Positions 24,293-36,478 of a stretch of DNA of 64,000 bases are shown here, piece after piece. The DNA lies in contig JAREIK010002969.1 in assembly GCA_029783825.1 (NCBI GenBank), positions 1 to 64,000 of the forward strand, written 5' to 3'. Every line of letters starts with the position of its first letter. The first letter of the stretch is position 1. The notes under the pieces are model-generated. The model did not search any database, was not told where the DNA came from, and saw only the letters and a list, made by a program, of their open reading frames with translations. A program made the position numbers and the translations under genes. This DNA comes from Sapria himalayana. Taxonomy: Eukaryota > Streptophyta > Magnoliopsida > Malpighiales > Rafflesiaceae.

Positions 24293-26200
24293 TTTATTTA
24301 ATGTTTTAATAATTAAAAATATAAATATTTTCCTAAAATATACATTCTGTCTCTCGACACTGACGCATCTTTAAAAAGTGAACCGAATTTCTTCGCATTC
24401 TGCCATCTATCTCTTGATGCCGATCCAATGATATTTATTCAAGGTTTAAGTATTAATTTGTTATTTGATTTGAGGTACATTTTATACATTTATGCTTCAT
24501 CAATTATCTTGGATTGCTTAACTAAAGATTAAGCTTATGCATATTGATTCTGTTATTTATTGTTTCTGAAATTCTTCTCCTTTATTTGCCGTGGTTTGCT
24601 TGGATTTTGTTTATAAACTTATTCGTATACATACTTCATGTATTTGTGATATAATGCATTGTCATTGCATGGATTTTGATGGTGCACAGTAGGTATGCCA
24701 AATTAATAACTGCTTCAATATACATAACTATATACTGTATACAAAAATAGTATACATAAATATAAGTATATTTTATATAAGTGTGTTTAAACATAACTAT
24801 ATCTATATAATTATAAAAACAATATACATAAACTATTTAAACATAATTATATCTATATAACTATATAAACAATATATATAAACTTTTACTTTACTTTATA
24901 AGTAATTTATAACAATTGTAAAAACATATGATTAAAAATGCAAAAACATCTAATATTGGAATTTAAAGTATTTTAAATCCTATGAAATTTAACTAATCAA
25001 ACTAAGCACATCACAGCCCCCGAATGAGAGTGCCCTAGGATCACGATAATGAACCCTTGTGCAATGTCATCCTTAAATTATTCTAAGTCATTATAAACTC
25101 ATTATGTACTCATATCAAGTAATTACTTCTCAATGTTCTCCGAGCCACTTGTATTTATTGTATGATCAATAATTGGGAAGTTAATTCGTCCATCAATTTA
25201 TATTGCACCATAAAAGAAAGATTTATTATTATTCCTACGGCTAGAATGATTTATATTCATTTCATGCTAGATTAATAGCCACCGGAGGGATAACATTTCA
25301 TAAGTCATATGAGGGTTGATTATATTCATACTAATATCATAATTTGATTATGCTTCTAATTTGAACCAAATAAAAGAGAATATAAATTTAATTTGAAAAA
25401 TAGATTTAGTCACTTACATGATTTGTATGTCATATTATCATTTTTTTATATATTATATCTTAAATTTTTAATATTTCAAAATTATTTGTAGGAATGCAAG
25501 TCGATAGGTTAAAAGCCAACCTAAACCCAAGCTAAATCTAACACATCAACCTTCATTATGTTCAAATCCCTTGTAAGGGACTAAGTGTAGAACAATTCAT
25601 CATGTATAATGAAAATGATAAATTAAGGTTTTATTATAGTTTTGGATGGCACAACAAAGAAGCCTGAACAAAGAGACCTTGCTTATGATGTTGCATAAAG
25701 GTATTTTGTAAGTTTTTGATTTGATCACATAGCAATTAAGAAAATATCAAAAATAAATTAGTGATCAAGAATAATTATTAGTCTCGCAAAGAGGCCAAAA
25801 AATCTAAATTATTGAGAGAAAAAAGAACATGAAAATAAAGTAGGCTTATAGTTTTTAAGTAGCAATTACATGCATAACAAGAAATCCAAATCATTCGAAT
25901 CTTCAAATAGAAAAAAAGATTAGGCTTGCATTTCTTAAATTACCAAACAAACTAACAAAAAAAAATAAATATTATCCATTGATACAACTAAAAGGTAGAA
26001 ATATTGCTCTGAGAATTATTTTCTTAAATTAGTTAAATTTCAGAATTTTATTAAATAGATTTTCTTGACAATGAAAGTACTATTCTTTTTATTTTGTTGC
26101 TTCCAAAAACAACACTAAATTTTATCTAACTTTGCAAAAAAAAAATGAAATTCCTCCACAACAGTACTAATAATAATAATACTTAATATTTTCATCCTTA

Positions 26201-26231
<31 letters not shown>

Positions 26232-26340
26232 TAATGAATAAATATGTTATGGAATCCAAAATAAAAAATACCTATGATTTGGGTTATATTTTAGTACCTA
26301 AATTTAGATACTCATAATTATCCCAATATAATTAAAAAAA
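23311..26340. other. Gene-free AT-rich interior of CACTA-R
   Basis: I see no coding block. The stretch holds a (TA)n run at 24255-24290, a short group of ACATAACTATAT-type words at 24720-24900, and a (CA)n run at 26205-26231. Between 24320 and 24700 and between 24990 and 25700 the sequence is less AT-rich and may be captured non-coding DNA or an old decayed insertion, but nothing can be named. Confidence 0.5.
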
Positions 26341-26342
26341 AC

Positions 26343-26396
26343 ATTATGCATAAACTCATTTTTGCTTACTCAGTATGCAAAATGAGTTTATGCATA
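26343..26396. repeat. Inverted repeat able to form a hairpin
   Basis: The arms TTATGCATAAACTCATTTTT (from 26343) and GCAAAATGAGTTTATGCATA (26377-26396) are complementary except for a one-base length difference in the T/A run, with a loop of about 12 bases. Related words (AAAATGAGTT, CTGCATAAACTCATATGCAT) follow to 26500. It may be a small palindromic element or a chance product of local duplication. Confidence 0.6.
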
Positions 26397-26940
26397 TGTT
26401 TATGCATACAGAGTATGTATAAACTCTATATGCATATGTTTTTTTAATGTAAAAAATGAGTTCTGCATAAACTCATATGCATACTTGAGTATATGCATAC
26501 CATATGAATAAAGGAAGGTAATTATCAGCATAGGAATTTGGAAGACCCAAATCATAAATATTTTGAATTTGGGTCCCCAAATGTTATATTAAAATTAAAA
26601 ATTGTAATAAAACATAATTATTTTCATTTTGGGTCCCCTTAAAACATTTTTTCCTATAACATTATAACTTTTACAAACTTTTGATGCACTAAAATGCATC
26701 AACTTTGTTTATCTCACAGAAGTTTTAAAAAAATATAAAACTAAAATAATAGTTTCAGAATTCAAAAATCAATTTTTGATTCTTATAGGGTTTACCAAAA
26801 TATACTACTTCAAAGAACAATGATAGGTTCAAACCCAGGGCTTACACCCATTTAATGATGCCACCAACCATCCAACTATTAGCTTTTTAGAAATCTTGGA
26901 TTCAAAAATCTTTATCATGATAATGTAAGTAGGATTTGAT
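26397..26940. other. Gene-free stretch in CACTA-R
   Basis: AT-rich, with further ATGCATA words to about 26510. No coding or RNA gene signal was seen. Confidence 0.4.
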
Positions 26941-26949
26941 TATTTTAAG

Positions 26950-27360
26950 TGTTTAGAATTATGATTATATGTGTAACTATATGTATATTTACATGTACCT
27001 ATATTTATAATTGCATGTATAATAACGTGCAACATTATATTTAACTATATGCGTGTAACTACGTATAAATATTTGTATACCTATATATAAATATTTGTAT
27101 AACTATATATAAATATTTGTATAACTATATAACACTCTACAATATTAAATATAACTATATTTATAACTATGTATACATATATGTAAATCTATATATTTAT
27201 TTATAACTGTATATATTTCTGTAACTATTTGTATGAATATATTTATATATAATTATATGTTTAAATATATAAAAATATTAATAGTTATATATACTATATG
27301 TATAATAACATGTAACTTTAAATAATTGTATCTTATTATATATATAACAATAAAAGCTTT
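26950..27360. repeat. Dispersed copy of the CACTA-M AT satellite
   Basis: The ordered words TATGTGTAACTATATGTATA, ATGTATAATAACGTGCAACA, TATAAATATTTGTATA (repeated three times) and GTATACATATATGTA match the satellite units at 11600-15050. The same repeat family is thus present in two different CACTA elements. Confidence 0.7.
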
Positions 27361-30285
27361 TTTCCATGACTTCTTTTTCTTCTTATGTTGGCAAGGAATA
27401 ATTTTGCTATGATTTTCCAATTCCATTTTAGTTATTTATTGATGCATATGTGTATACTTTTCATAATTTATCTCATGTTGACTAGTTTAAGAGTGCTTCT
27501 AGGATCGAAAGGGTCCTTAGTATTTGTGATTCTTTATATACTACATGTCTAACCATGCTGATTTAATGATAAATAAAATGTTCCTTTTTGTTTTACTTCA
27601 AATTTACCCTGTATTATAGTTATATCTGAATCTGATCATACTATTTCAGTCACACTAGCAGCCACCACTATTATTGCTTATCATTATTGCCTCCATTGAA
27701 ATAGGATTTTAAAGGCACTTAATTTTCCATTTCACCCAAACATTCATATGAATGTTTGTACTATCATCACCAAAGACTGATTTTATTCAAATTGGATATT
27801 TTTGTGATTGATTTCTCCAAATTTCTACATATCTAGTGTGATTTTCATTAATAATTGTTGTGAAATAGTTATTTCTAGAAGAAATTAGTCTTTAGGTTTG
27901 TTCTCTTGAATGATAAATTAGTTAAATTTTTTCAAGGTCCTTTTTTCTGTTACCCATAGATGATAAAATGAAAAAATTATTTTAGTGAGCAATTTTTGAT
28001 AGAAAGTTGATATACATCTCCTTTCTTATCTTTGTCATTTGATTGACCTGAACTTGCTAGTATGTGTTTTCTTGTCACAATCAACAATCAGTTGTGAGAT
28101 CCCATGGATTCTTGTCATACAACTAGTATGATGATGATGTATAATCAATGTCTTATTCTCTCTACTTATGAACTTGAGACTGAAATGTCAGAATGAAACC
28201 AAAGCAATGAAATTTTAAGCTATTGTGCTTCATGATTTTCAACTATTATGTCGACTGTGATGGTTAGGTTAACAATCAAGGGATGACATTGTCAGGTTGT
28301 TTGGGGTTTCTTTTCATTTTTTGGTAGGGCCATCATTTTTTTCATTGGAAAGGAAAATTAGGCATACTGATTATGATGCAGGCCTTGAAAATGTTTAAAA
28401 TTGGTATAAAATTTTTATTTATTAACTTAATTATGGATGTAAGTTTTTGTTAGTTAAAAAATGTGGCTCTTTATAATTAATATTTGGGCTTTGACATCAA
28501 TGAAGAATAGTCATATGTGGCATATAATATTGGGTCTCCTTTAAAATCATATTGCATTATCAAATAAAAAAGAAACACATTATAGGAATAGCAACACATA
28601 ATTTCATATGTCATAATCTCGTTGAATAAAGTTATAAGAAAATATAAATTAATGTGGTATCTCAAAATTTTTATCTATTTTAAATGTTTATTTTCTTTGA
28701 ACATTTATAATTGTTCTTATAAAATTTTTGATCAAACCATATTTTTAAAAGGCATTTCTCATGAGAATTGAGATAGGTGTAGGCACAAGTGGAGGTATCC
28801 CTTGCTTATAATGATTTATTTAAAATCTAGATGATCTGATAACTTTTTTGAAATTAGTTGATTATATAAAAAATTTTTCTCCTCCCAACATAGAATCAGT
28901 TGAGAATGAGAAGAATTGATTATATAGGAATACAAAATTTATATTAGAAAAAAAATAATATAAACAACCTATTTAAAGTAGAGAGAGTCTCTTGAGAAGC
29001 TAGATAATTTTATAGTTGATTTTTTTTTGATTTTGATCTTTTGATTATTTTTTGGAAGAAATCGAAATGTTGTTCTCCATAATACTCTAATTCATACGTA
29101 TTATTATTCTAATATTTTTTTATTTCTTTAATCTCTTTTATTATTCCTTCTATTAATAATATGATACTCAAATTTTTTATGAAGTATTATATTATCCTAG
29201 ATATTATTAAACTATGCTAGAAAAGAAAAATATCAACATCAATTAGATATATGAATTAGTACATTTACACACATGATGGGTTGTTATTGGTTGTTTGTGA
29301 TTTTTTTATTGTAATAATTTATTCAGATAAGAATGTAGATTATTTTAAGGTGACTCTTATTGTGAGAGTTCATTTTAATATTTATTGAGAATTTTTAAGA
29401 TATTTCTTTCCAATTATCAAAATGATATTAGTATAGAGCTGGCATCATCTAATAGATGATTGATACATGAGCTATACATGATTATATTTATTCATGGTAA
29501 TAACAAAAAGGATATATAAGTATATATATTGAGTAACTATCTAAATTTTGAATATTACTTGTATAACTTAAATAGTCATGGAGTGCTTGAATTGGAAATT
29601 TTTAGTTGGTTGATTTTATTAATTTTATATGTGCATAATATTCTTATTGTTAAAGAAGATGATATGTGAATCACTCAGCTCAATGAGTATTTTTAGTTGT
29701 ATTTTTATATGAAGGACCTTGAATAAATTAGATATTTTCATGAGATAAAATTTCTATACTTAGTGAGAGATTATATTGTCGTAGATAAGATATGTAGTTG
29801 ATATATGTACTTTGAGTTGATCATTTGACTTATATTGTAATGGATATTTTGATTGACTAAAATATTAGATTAATGTTTGATCTGATTTATTTAGCTAACT
29901 TTCATATATTAGAAAATCATATGTAAGATTAATTATCTGATTATTATAATATCAGATATAATTAATTTAATAAGCATAATTAATAATTATTTAGATTTTT
30001 TATTATAGATTCAGATAGATGCAGCTTATCATATACTGGAGGATGAGATGAAATTTTTAGGCCCTAGATTTCTTTTAGGGATCAATGCTTTACAATTATT
30101 TGAGCATTCATATTTAAGTTGGGATTTTATATATTTGAAAAATAATAAAATATTAATTATTTTGATATTTGATATAGATACATAATTAAATCTGATGATA
30201 ATGATCATAAGTGAGATATGTTAGATTAATTATTTATTTGAAGAGATTGAATATTATTTTTTTCTCTTTTTATTTTTTATTATAT
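27361..30285. other. Gene-free interior of CACTA-R
   Basis: No convincing reading frame, RNA gene or repeat boundary was found. Parts around 27400-28400 have a more mixed composition, like plant intronic or UTR DNA. The rest is AT-rich. An old decayed retroelement cannot be excluded. Confidence 0.4.
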
Positions 30286-30289
30286 TAAT

Positions 30290-30850
30290 TAGATAATGAT
30301 ATATAATATTAATTTTGATGTTTCAAGAGCAAATAAAGTATATAAAATGAATTATTTTTCTTTCAAAAAAAAATAAGATTTAAGATTATATTGTGTATAA
30401 TTTATGTTTATATAATAAATTAACTAGTGAATATTTTCATGAAGGTGTTGAATAAATCTGAACAATTTTTTTAAAATTTGATATCATCAGTATTTGTTCA
30501 TCAATTTATAGTGGATATTATATTTTGTTATTTATTTTGATAAATTATTCTATTAAGAATTTCTAGGTGTTTAATCTCAGGTGTATAATGATAAATAATA
30601 TTATTAAGAAGTTTTCATGATAATGATATATAATATTTATTTTGATATTTCACTAACAAATAAAATATATAGAAAATGAATTATTTTTTTTCCAACAAAA
30701 AAGATCTAAAATGATATTATGTGTATATTTTATGTTCATATAATAAATTAACAAATGAATATCTTCATGAACGTCTTGAATAAATTTCAATTTATTATTT
30801 TTAAAAATTGATATCATAAATATTTGTTCATCAATTTGAGGATGTTGTAT
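30290..30850. repeat. Degenerate direct duplication, offset about 328 bp
   Basis: GATAATGATATATAATATT and the following words (AAATGAATTATTTTTCTTTC, TATGTTTATATAATAAATTA, TATTTGTTCATCAATTT) occur at about 30292-30510. They recur in the same order at about 30619-30840. The copies differ by scattered substitutions, so the duplication is old. Confidence 0.75.
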
Positions 30851-31966
30851 TTTATTTGTGTTTATGTTTTTTTATACTTTATATATGAGCTGTCAACATG
30901 TGAGCAGACACAATCCAAGTTGAGATTTTATATACTAATTGTACATATTTTTTATTTTTTGAGTTATTTTTTTGCTAATTCATATAATTTTGAGTATAAC
31001 ATCTTATACTCAAAAAGGTTGCCTCGTAAGTATTGATCATGAGACTGTTTAAATACTAATATTGGTTTTCATAATAACTTTGAAGTTAAATTTGTTTATG
31101 AGAGAATAATATATTAAGATGATTTATCACTTGAAAATTTTGTGTATTACATAGTCTCTTCAAACACAGTCTCTACAAAGTTATTGGGTAAATTTGTTTA
31201 GCTATTTATCTCTTTTTTATATATCTTGTTAAAAAAAGAGTCTTATGTACTTGAGTGTGAATGTGATCTCTATATCTATCTTATCGTATCCTAATATTTA
31301 ATAGTATTTAAAATATGAAGGCTAGATAAGAAAATAAATTGTACTAGTATATTATCATGATAGTCTTACCTCAAAAGATTGAAGAGATCGTGCATGATAA
31401 ATCTTGAATTCGAGACTTACTATTCTTAGAGTTTTGACAAATTTTTGTCATCACATAAAGATATGATATCTTATTAGATAGAAAAGTATATCTAATTTAA
31501 CATTTGAATAAGTTATGAAGTTGAAGACCAAATGGAAGAACATAGTCATCCATTATTTGAATTCCACAAGAATTTTAAAATTGGATTATAAAATATATCA
31601 ATTATAATTTGTAGTTACTTATAAATTACTATAAACTCTTAAGAAATCTCTCATTTATAAAGATTTTATGATAAATGTGTAAAATAAGTGTTTTAAATCT
31701 GTATGTCTAAGTATATTCCATGCTAATTCATAAGATTTTCAAATGTGAAATAAGACTATTAATCCTACTTTGTTTTAAAATCATCAAATCATACTCCCCC
31801 CCCCCTTCAATTATTAATCCCCTCATTCAACAACATCTTTCAAATGATATCAATTCCCACCAACTTTATATATTACAAACTTTTCACAATGAAGCATCTT
31901 CGGACAATTTGAATGTTAGAGTGGATCAATTGATACAGGTGAAGCTATTTTTTTTGGTTTTTTATT
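30851..31966. other. Gene-free stretch in CACTA-R
   Basis: AT-rich with no coding block recognised. It includes a run of ten C at 31796-31805. Confidence 0.4.
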
Positions 31967-31971
31967 GCATC

Positions 31972-32503
31972 TGTTGGGCAATCGCGCTTCCACGGGTAGT
32001 AAGATTAAGAAACAGAAACAAAGAAAACACATAAACAAGCAATAATTATCCCAATCCACAAGCATCCACGACAGAATCAAAATTAAAAAACAACACCGCA
32101 AATAACGTGGTTCGCTAGTCGCTCAGTACGACTAGCTACCTCCACCAGAAAATGCTTATGCATTACAGATTAAAACCAAGAAATAACGTCTTACAGTATG
32201 CAGCACGGAACAGTCGCGAAATTGCGTAGATAGAGAGGAGAACGAAGATAAACAGTTCAACCGGGTCAAAAAAACAGTCACCCGAAAAATAAATACAAAT
32301 CATTTTATACAAAAAATAAACAGCTAGTTCATTTAACTGAAGCGGGTCGGATCATGGACCGGGCCAGGCTCTGCTCCAAAATTTTCGGCCCTCTGAACGG
32401 ACAGCGGGACCTCCGTTATTGTGCTACTGCTGCATCCCCGGGCTTTTAATATTTTCTTTCCTGCACTTAAATGAAAATATAAAAACATATTACATATACA
32501 GCA
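31972..32503 (+). mobile_element. Solo LTR (LTR-1), 532 bp, TSD GCATC
   Basis: It starts TGTTGGGCAATC and ends ATATACAGCA, so it has TG...CA ends. GCATC stands directly on both sides (31967-31971 and 32504-32508), the 5-bp duplication expected for LTR elements. ACGTGGTTCG at 32105 is a motif I know from plant copia-type LTRs and sets the orientation. A stem GCTAGTCG / CGACTAGC lies at 32114-32136. There is no internal coding part, primer-binding site or second LTR, so this is a solo LTR or a very small non-autonomous element. It lies inside CACTA-R. A homologous copy in reverse orientation lies at 52429-53011. Confidence 0.88.
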
Positions 32504-32508
32504 GCATC

Positions 32509-32830
32509 CCTTCCTAGTGTTTTGCTGCAAAACGAACCCCTTACTATGCAAAAACTTATTGCTAAATTCAAATAGAGACTAAAAATGTAGGACAAGAATG
32601 CTTTTGGCAATATTTTGTCCAAAATTTCATGATTTCAGAAGACCAACGGGTCAAACTATGTTGTTCTTGGGACCAAGTAATGTGCACCAACAAGTATGAA
32701 CTATGAACCCTTTTTTTTAAAGAATTTACTTGTTTCTGAATTGATACATTTTTATCATTTAAAAAAAACCTAATCAATTGCCAATTTAATACTTGTGTGT
32801 CGCCAAGTTAATAAGAATCTCAATGCTTTT
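32509..32830. other. Gene-free stretch after LTR-1
   Basis: No feature recognised. The composition is mixed. Confidence 0.4.
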
Positions 32831-32831
32831 T

Positions 32832-32915
32832 AAGTTGATAATCAGTTTGTGTATCATTTGTTGTGTCTATTCAAATGTTGGCATCATCTCATTTTGGGAG
32901 TTTTAAGTTTTTGAA
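32832..32915 (+). repeat. Block shared with the captured region of CACTA-L
   Basis: AAGTTGATAATCAGTTTGTG, then TCTATTCAAATG, then GGCATCATCTCATTTTG matches 8128-8193, where it precedes an exon of an unidentified captured gene. CACTA-L and CACTA-R therefore carry related host-derived or family-common sequence. Confidence 0.65.
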
Positions 32916-33760
32916 TTCTTCTGGTTACAAGACACATTGATCAGATATTCATAGTCACTCAAAAGCAAATGTGCAGTTTAAGAACTCATCTCTTAAATGC
33001 GACAAATATTTTAGTCATAATTCATTTAGTGGCATTTTTTTATTCTATGATTGTTGCTTTATTTACAAATTAGTGATGTCTTGGCAAGAAAGATATTAAT
33101 TCTCATGAGTTGGCAATTGCAAATCAACTCTCTAAAACTCATTACAAGTACCTATCATAAGTGACGAAAGGTTATATTTTCAAATCCCTTGTGCATTTGC
33201 AAATCTACTCTTTATTATTTTTAAAATGTTTGAATTGCTTTACACTTGGATTAAACATGTGGCAGGTTGATATTTTAACATAGTTATACATGTCCATTCG
33301 TACATATATGCCTGGTTAAGGATCGTAGAAAGTAGAGAAAAATACACAAGGAATTGATGTGAGCTGGTGTGATTTTATGATTGATTGTATTGTATGACTG
33401 TATTTTTGCTTGATTATATTAGAAATGTGTTTTAATGAGAGTGATGTGATATAATTATAACATAACAGGCTCGATGAGATTTCTTTACTCAGTGTGATAG
33501 TGCTTTTCATCTCTCTAGCTCGATCATGCTGTTCATTCTTACATGAGGCCCAAGCTGATGGTTGTAGGATACTCTTTTAAAATGTAACATTGGCGATTAT
33601 TTGACATGTGATTATTTGATTGTAATTTGTGTAAGTGTAATTATCCTTGTTAATTTTGATCATAACATACTTGAATTATCTTTTTGTTATTGAAATATTT
33701 TTTAATATTTAATGTTGTGTATGTTGTTGATCTCTCCATTTATTTTTTTCCTTTTTTCAG
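32916..33760. other. Gene-free stretch, possibly intronic
   Basis: The composition is less AT-rich than the element's other parts, with pyrimidine tracts. No coding block can be named. Confidence 0.35.
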
Positions 33761-34050
33761 CTTTTGGATAATTTAGCTAGTGAAAATTCAAAAGTGAATT
33801 GGAGGAACTAATTTTGCTTGAATTTGATTTCTTATACTTCGTTCACCATTACTGTTGCAATATGCATGCTTGTTTTTTTATTCCCTCATTACTCATTTTG
33901 CTTGTATGTGTTCCTTCTAGATTTTCTTGTCGAATTTGTGTATGTAACAGGTGGTGGAGAAAGAATGTGAATCAGCAAATATGGTGGGAAGATGGGCGAG
34001 TAAGATTCTTACGAGATTGAAGGAGGAGAAACAATGAGCGAAATTCTTCA
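33760..34050 (+). pseudogene. Putative captured exons of an unidentified gene
   Basis: Two stretches look like exons behind splice acceptors. After CTTTTTTCAG near 33760 the reading LLDNLASENSKVNWRN runs to a stop. After TGTATGTAACAG near 33952 the reading VVEKECESANMVGRWASKI then LTRLKEEKQ ends at a TGA, which would be a natural C-terminus followed by UTR-like sequence. I do not recognise the protein. The acceptors and the protein-like composition are the only support. It would be a fragment carried by CACTA-R. Confidence 0.4.
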
Positions 34051-34960
34051 AAATCTGACCAAGTTTTAGTTCTCCTATGTGAGCAACCTCGCTCTCCCAA
34101 ATAGAGCAATTGTGCAGTAATATTCTTCTCCCACAAAAAACAATTATTATTATTATTTTTTCATTCCATGTCTTGTTCAACCATCAACATAGTGCTTGAG
34201 AATGCCTGCAGCGAATAGAGAGACAGGATGGTAGCCAAGGTTAGTTTTAGCAAAAATGCCAGCGAATTACTCGGCCGATTCACTCTCATTTATACATGTC
34301 GATCTCTTTCTCTCACTCACTCTCTCAGTTCATTTCTTCCGAACCAGTATCGACAAACTAGGTTTTTGGCCACAAGACTCATCAAACTTCAATCATGACA
34401 GAAATGATTGAGATTATCTCCGGAGCTTCTGCACTAAATGATTAAATGCTTCTTCATAAACAAATAGTTTTTTTACAGTGTTTCATTGATCAAAATTATA
34501 TCAAAATGATATCAAAAAAATAATTATGACTTTCAGAGCAATTGATGTATGGTTCTAGGACTAAAGACAATAGATATTACTCTAAGATGAGTCTATTTTA
34601 GTTGTTTGCTCTATTTGTGCACAAAGATGGCTCAATGTAGATGTCTGGTTCCATATGGAAATGGCTTCTGCACAAATAGGATTATCTAGATCAAAAACTA
34701 TCCTAAGGCCATAGCGGATAGCTGGAGGTTCTGTTCTTCCACCCATTAAATTACTTGAGAAGTGTATGTATATGTTCATTGATTCAATCTTAAGCTTCAG
34801 TATTACCTTTTTTTTCTCGTAGGAAAAACTACTGAGAGCAATTGATGTGCACCTTGCTGATGTAAAACAAAATCATTTGTTTGATTGTAAAATTGTATCA
34901 TCTGTTAGTTTAAACTTAAAAACTAAATTATAGCTACGGCTCTACTCTGATCAAGTTGGT
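34051..34960 (+). pseudogene. Possible further captured exon fragments
   Basis: MTEMIEIISGASALND (34395-34444) ends at a stop. EKLLRAIDVHLADVKQNHLF (about 34824-34883) follows a CTCGTAG acceptor. The words AGAGCAATTGATGT occur twice, near 34535 and 34834. A (CT)n-rich stretch lies at 34300-34330. The origin and even the coding nature are uncertain. Confidence 0.3.
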
Positions 34961-35179
34961 GCTCCTCGATTGCATAAAGCTCCCTTGGCAATGAACTAAA
35001 ATGTGCATGTCAGTCCTTCCATTTTCTTATGACTTACGAGGGAAAATCTTATTATTATGTCATTTTATTTTTCATGTAACTTTCTTTAATCAAAATTAGG
35101 TCAATCATCCATTTGCAGCCCGACAACTAGAAAATGGCTTCATAGCCATCTGAATATTTTTCCCATTATAGAAAAAATA

Positions 35180-35380
35180 TTTCGGCAGTGGCAGTAGTGC
35201 CATCTATAGCATGAAGCGGCAGCACTGGTAGTGGTGGCAGCCACTATAGCGGCTAGTGGTGGCAATGGTAGTGGTAGTATCGGCAGTATCGATAGTAGCA
35301 GTGGTAGCAGAAGCAGTGGTGGCAGCAATAGTGGCATTGGTAGTGGCAGCGGTAGTAGTACAGGAGCAATAGTGTCAGCA
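35180..35380. repeat. Degenerate triplet minisatellite (GGTAGTGGC-like)
   Basis: About 200 bases rich in GGCAGTGG, GGTAGTGGTGGCA and GCAGTGGTAGC words with G restricted to one strand. It stands out from the AT-rich surroundings. The reverse strand reads as Leu/Pro- or Cys/Tyr/His-rich strings, which are by-products. Confidence 0.75.
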
Positions 35381-36025
35381 AGTTAGCAGAAATAGCAACA
35401 AATGTGGTATATACTACAAATAAAGTCAGTATATACATACATATAATACTATAGTATTTTATGTACATATATACCGAGTATATTTTTACACAGTATATAT
35501 GTAAACATAATAATGTATAAGTGATATATACTACAGTAATATATGTACGGGTGAAATGCTAGTATATATTTACATATATACTAAAAATTTATATATTTAA
35601 TAAAACATAACTTTTTTTTATTTTAATTTGACAGAGTTGTTTAAATTTCTTACAGATATGATACTGCATTGTTCCCTATACAAAGGTTGTATAAGTGATG
35701 AGATTTATTACTAGACATTATGTGTCATGACTCGGACAGCTATATAGTAGTAGAAAATGGTGATAGGAAGAGCAGAGGGAGAGAAAGCAACGAAAATGAA
35801 TGGATATATTATACTTTATGCACTGTTAGTAGATACATTGATGAATAAGATGTAATAAAATTTTGTTATTTTTTTATTTCAATTATGTAAAATATTGAAT
35901 TAGAATAAATTATGAAATGAATTTATTTTTTGTTTATTATAAATTAATTATAGTTTCATTTTTATTCAATTTGATATTAAAATATTAAATTATTTAATTA
36001 AAAAAATTAAAAGTAATTAAATTAA
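35381..36025. other. Gene-free AT-rich stretch in CACTA-R
   Basis: It includes ATATATACT/GTATATAT words at 35400-35600. Nothing else was recognised. Confidence 0.4.
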
Positions 36026-36478
36026 AATAGCTAGGGAAAATCCATTACTAAATTAGAAAGGGAAAAATCCCTTGCTAATTTAGCTAGCAAAATTTCCCTA
36101 GCCAATTTAGCTAGGAAAATCTTTAATTTAGCAACGGATTTTTCCATCGATAAATTTATTTAGCTAGGTACTATTTTTGTCACTAAAATTTAGCGGTTAG
36201 CACTTTAGCTTTGGAATCTTCTGTCGTTATTTACTTTTAGTGATAGAAAATCTCATTAATCTTTCTGATTTAGTTAGGGAATTTAAATTTTTTGGCAAGA
36301 GATTTTTTCATCACAAAAAATTTAGCTAGGGTCACTTTCACTTTCTATATTTAAGCGTGGAGCTCTTTAGAAAGTAAACTGATTCATCAGTAATCCATCC
36401 CTATATCCCATTTAGTGATAAAAAATGCCTATTTAGCTAGGGAATTGTCCCTAGCTATAATAGATTTTTCTTGTGGTG
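36026..36478. repeat. Right subterminal region and terminal repeat of CACTA-R
   Basis: Repeated TTTAGCTAGGGAAAATCC, GCTAATTTAGCTAGCAAAAT and TTTAGTGATAGAAAAT words mirror the left end (TTTAGCTAGGGATCAATCCC at 22133). They end in TTTTTCTTGTGGTG. The block 36194-36250 is shared with CACTA-L. Confidence 0.85.

Larger units (their letters stand above)
22090..36478 (+). mobile_element. CACTA-R: 14.4-kb CACTA element with TSD ATA, without transposase
   Basis: The left end is CACTACAAAAAAATAT at 22090 and the right end is AGATTTTTCTTGTGGTG ending at 36478 (inverted CACCACAAGAAAAATC). The right terminal repeat has C at its fourth base in place of T. ATA flanks both ends (22087-22089 and 36479-36481) as a 3-bp target duplication, with TTATTCTTC array outside. 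The interior has no recognisable TNP2 or Ptta blocks, so it is non-autonomous. It contains about 50-bp subterminal repeats, a nested LTR, a hairpin and putative captured exons. The right-end sequence is shared with CACTA-L, so the two belong to one family and lie in the same orientation. Confidence 0.9.

Noticed and set aside
32333..32551. Minus-strand frame of 72 codons
   Set aside because: Lies in the solo LTR and its flank. LTR-2 does not preserve it.
35140..35468. Minus-strand frames rich in Leu/Pro and Cys/Tyr/His
   Set aside because: By-products of the GGTAGTGGC-type minisatellite.
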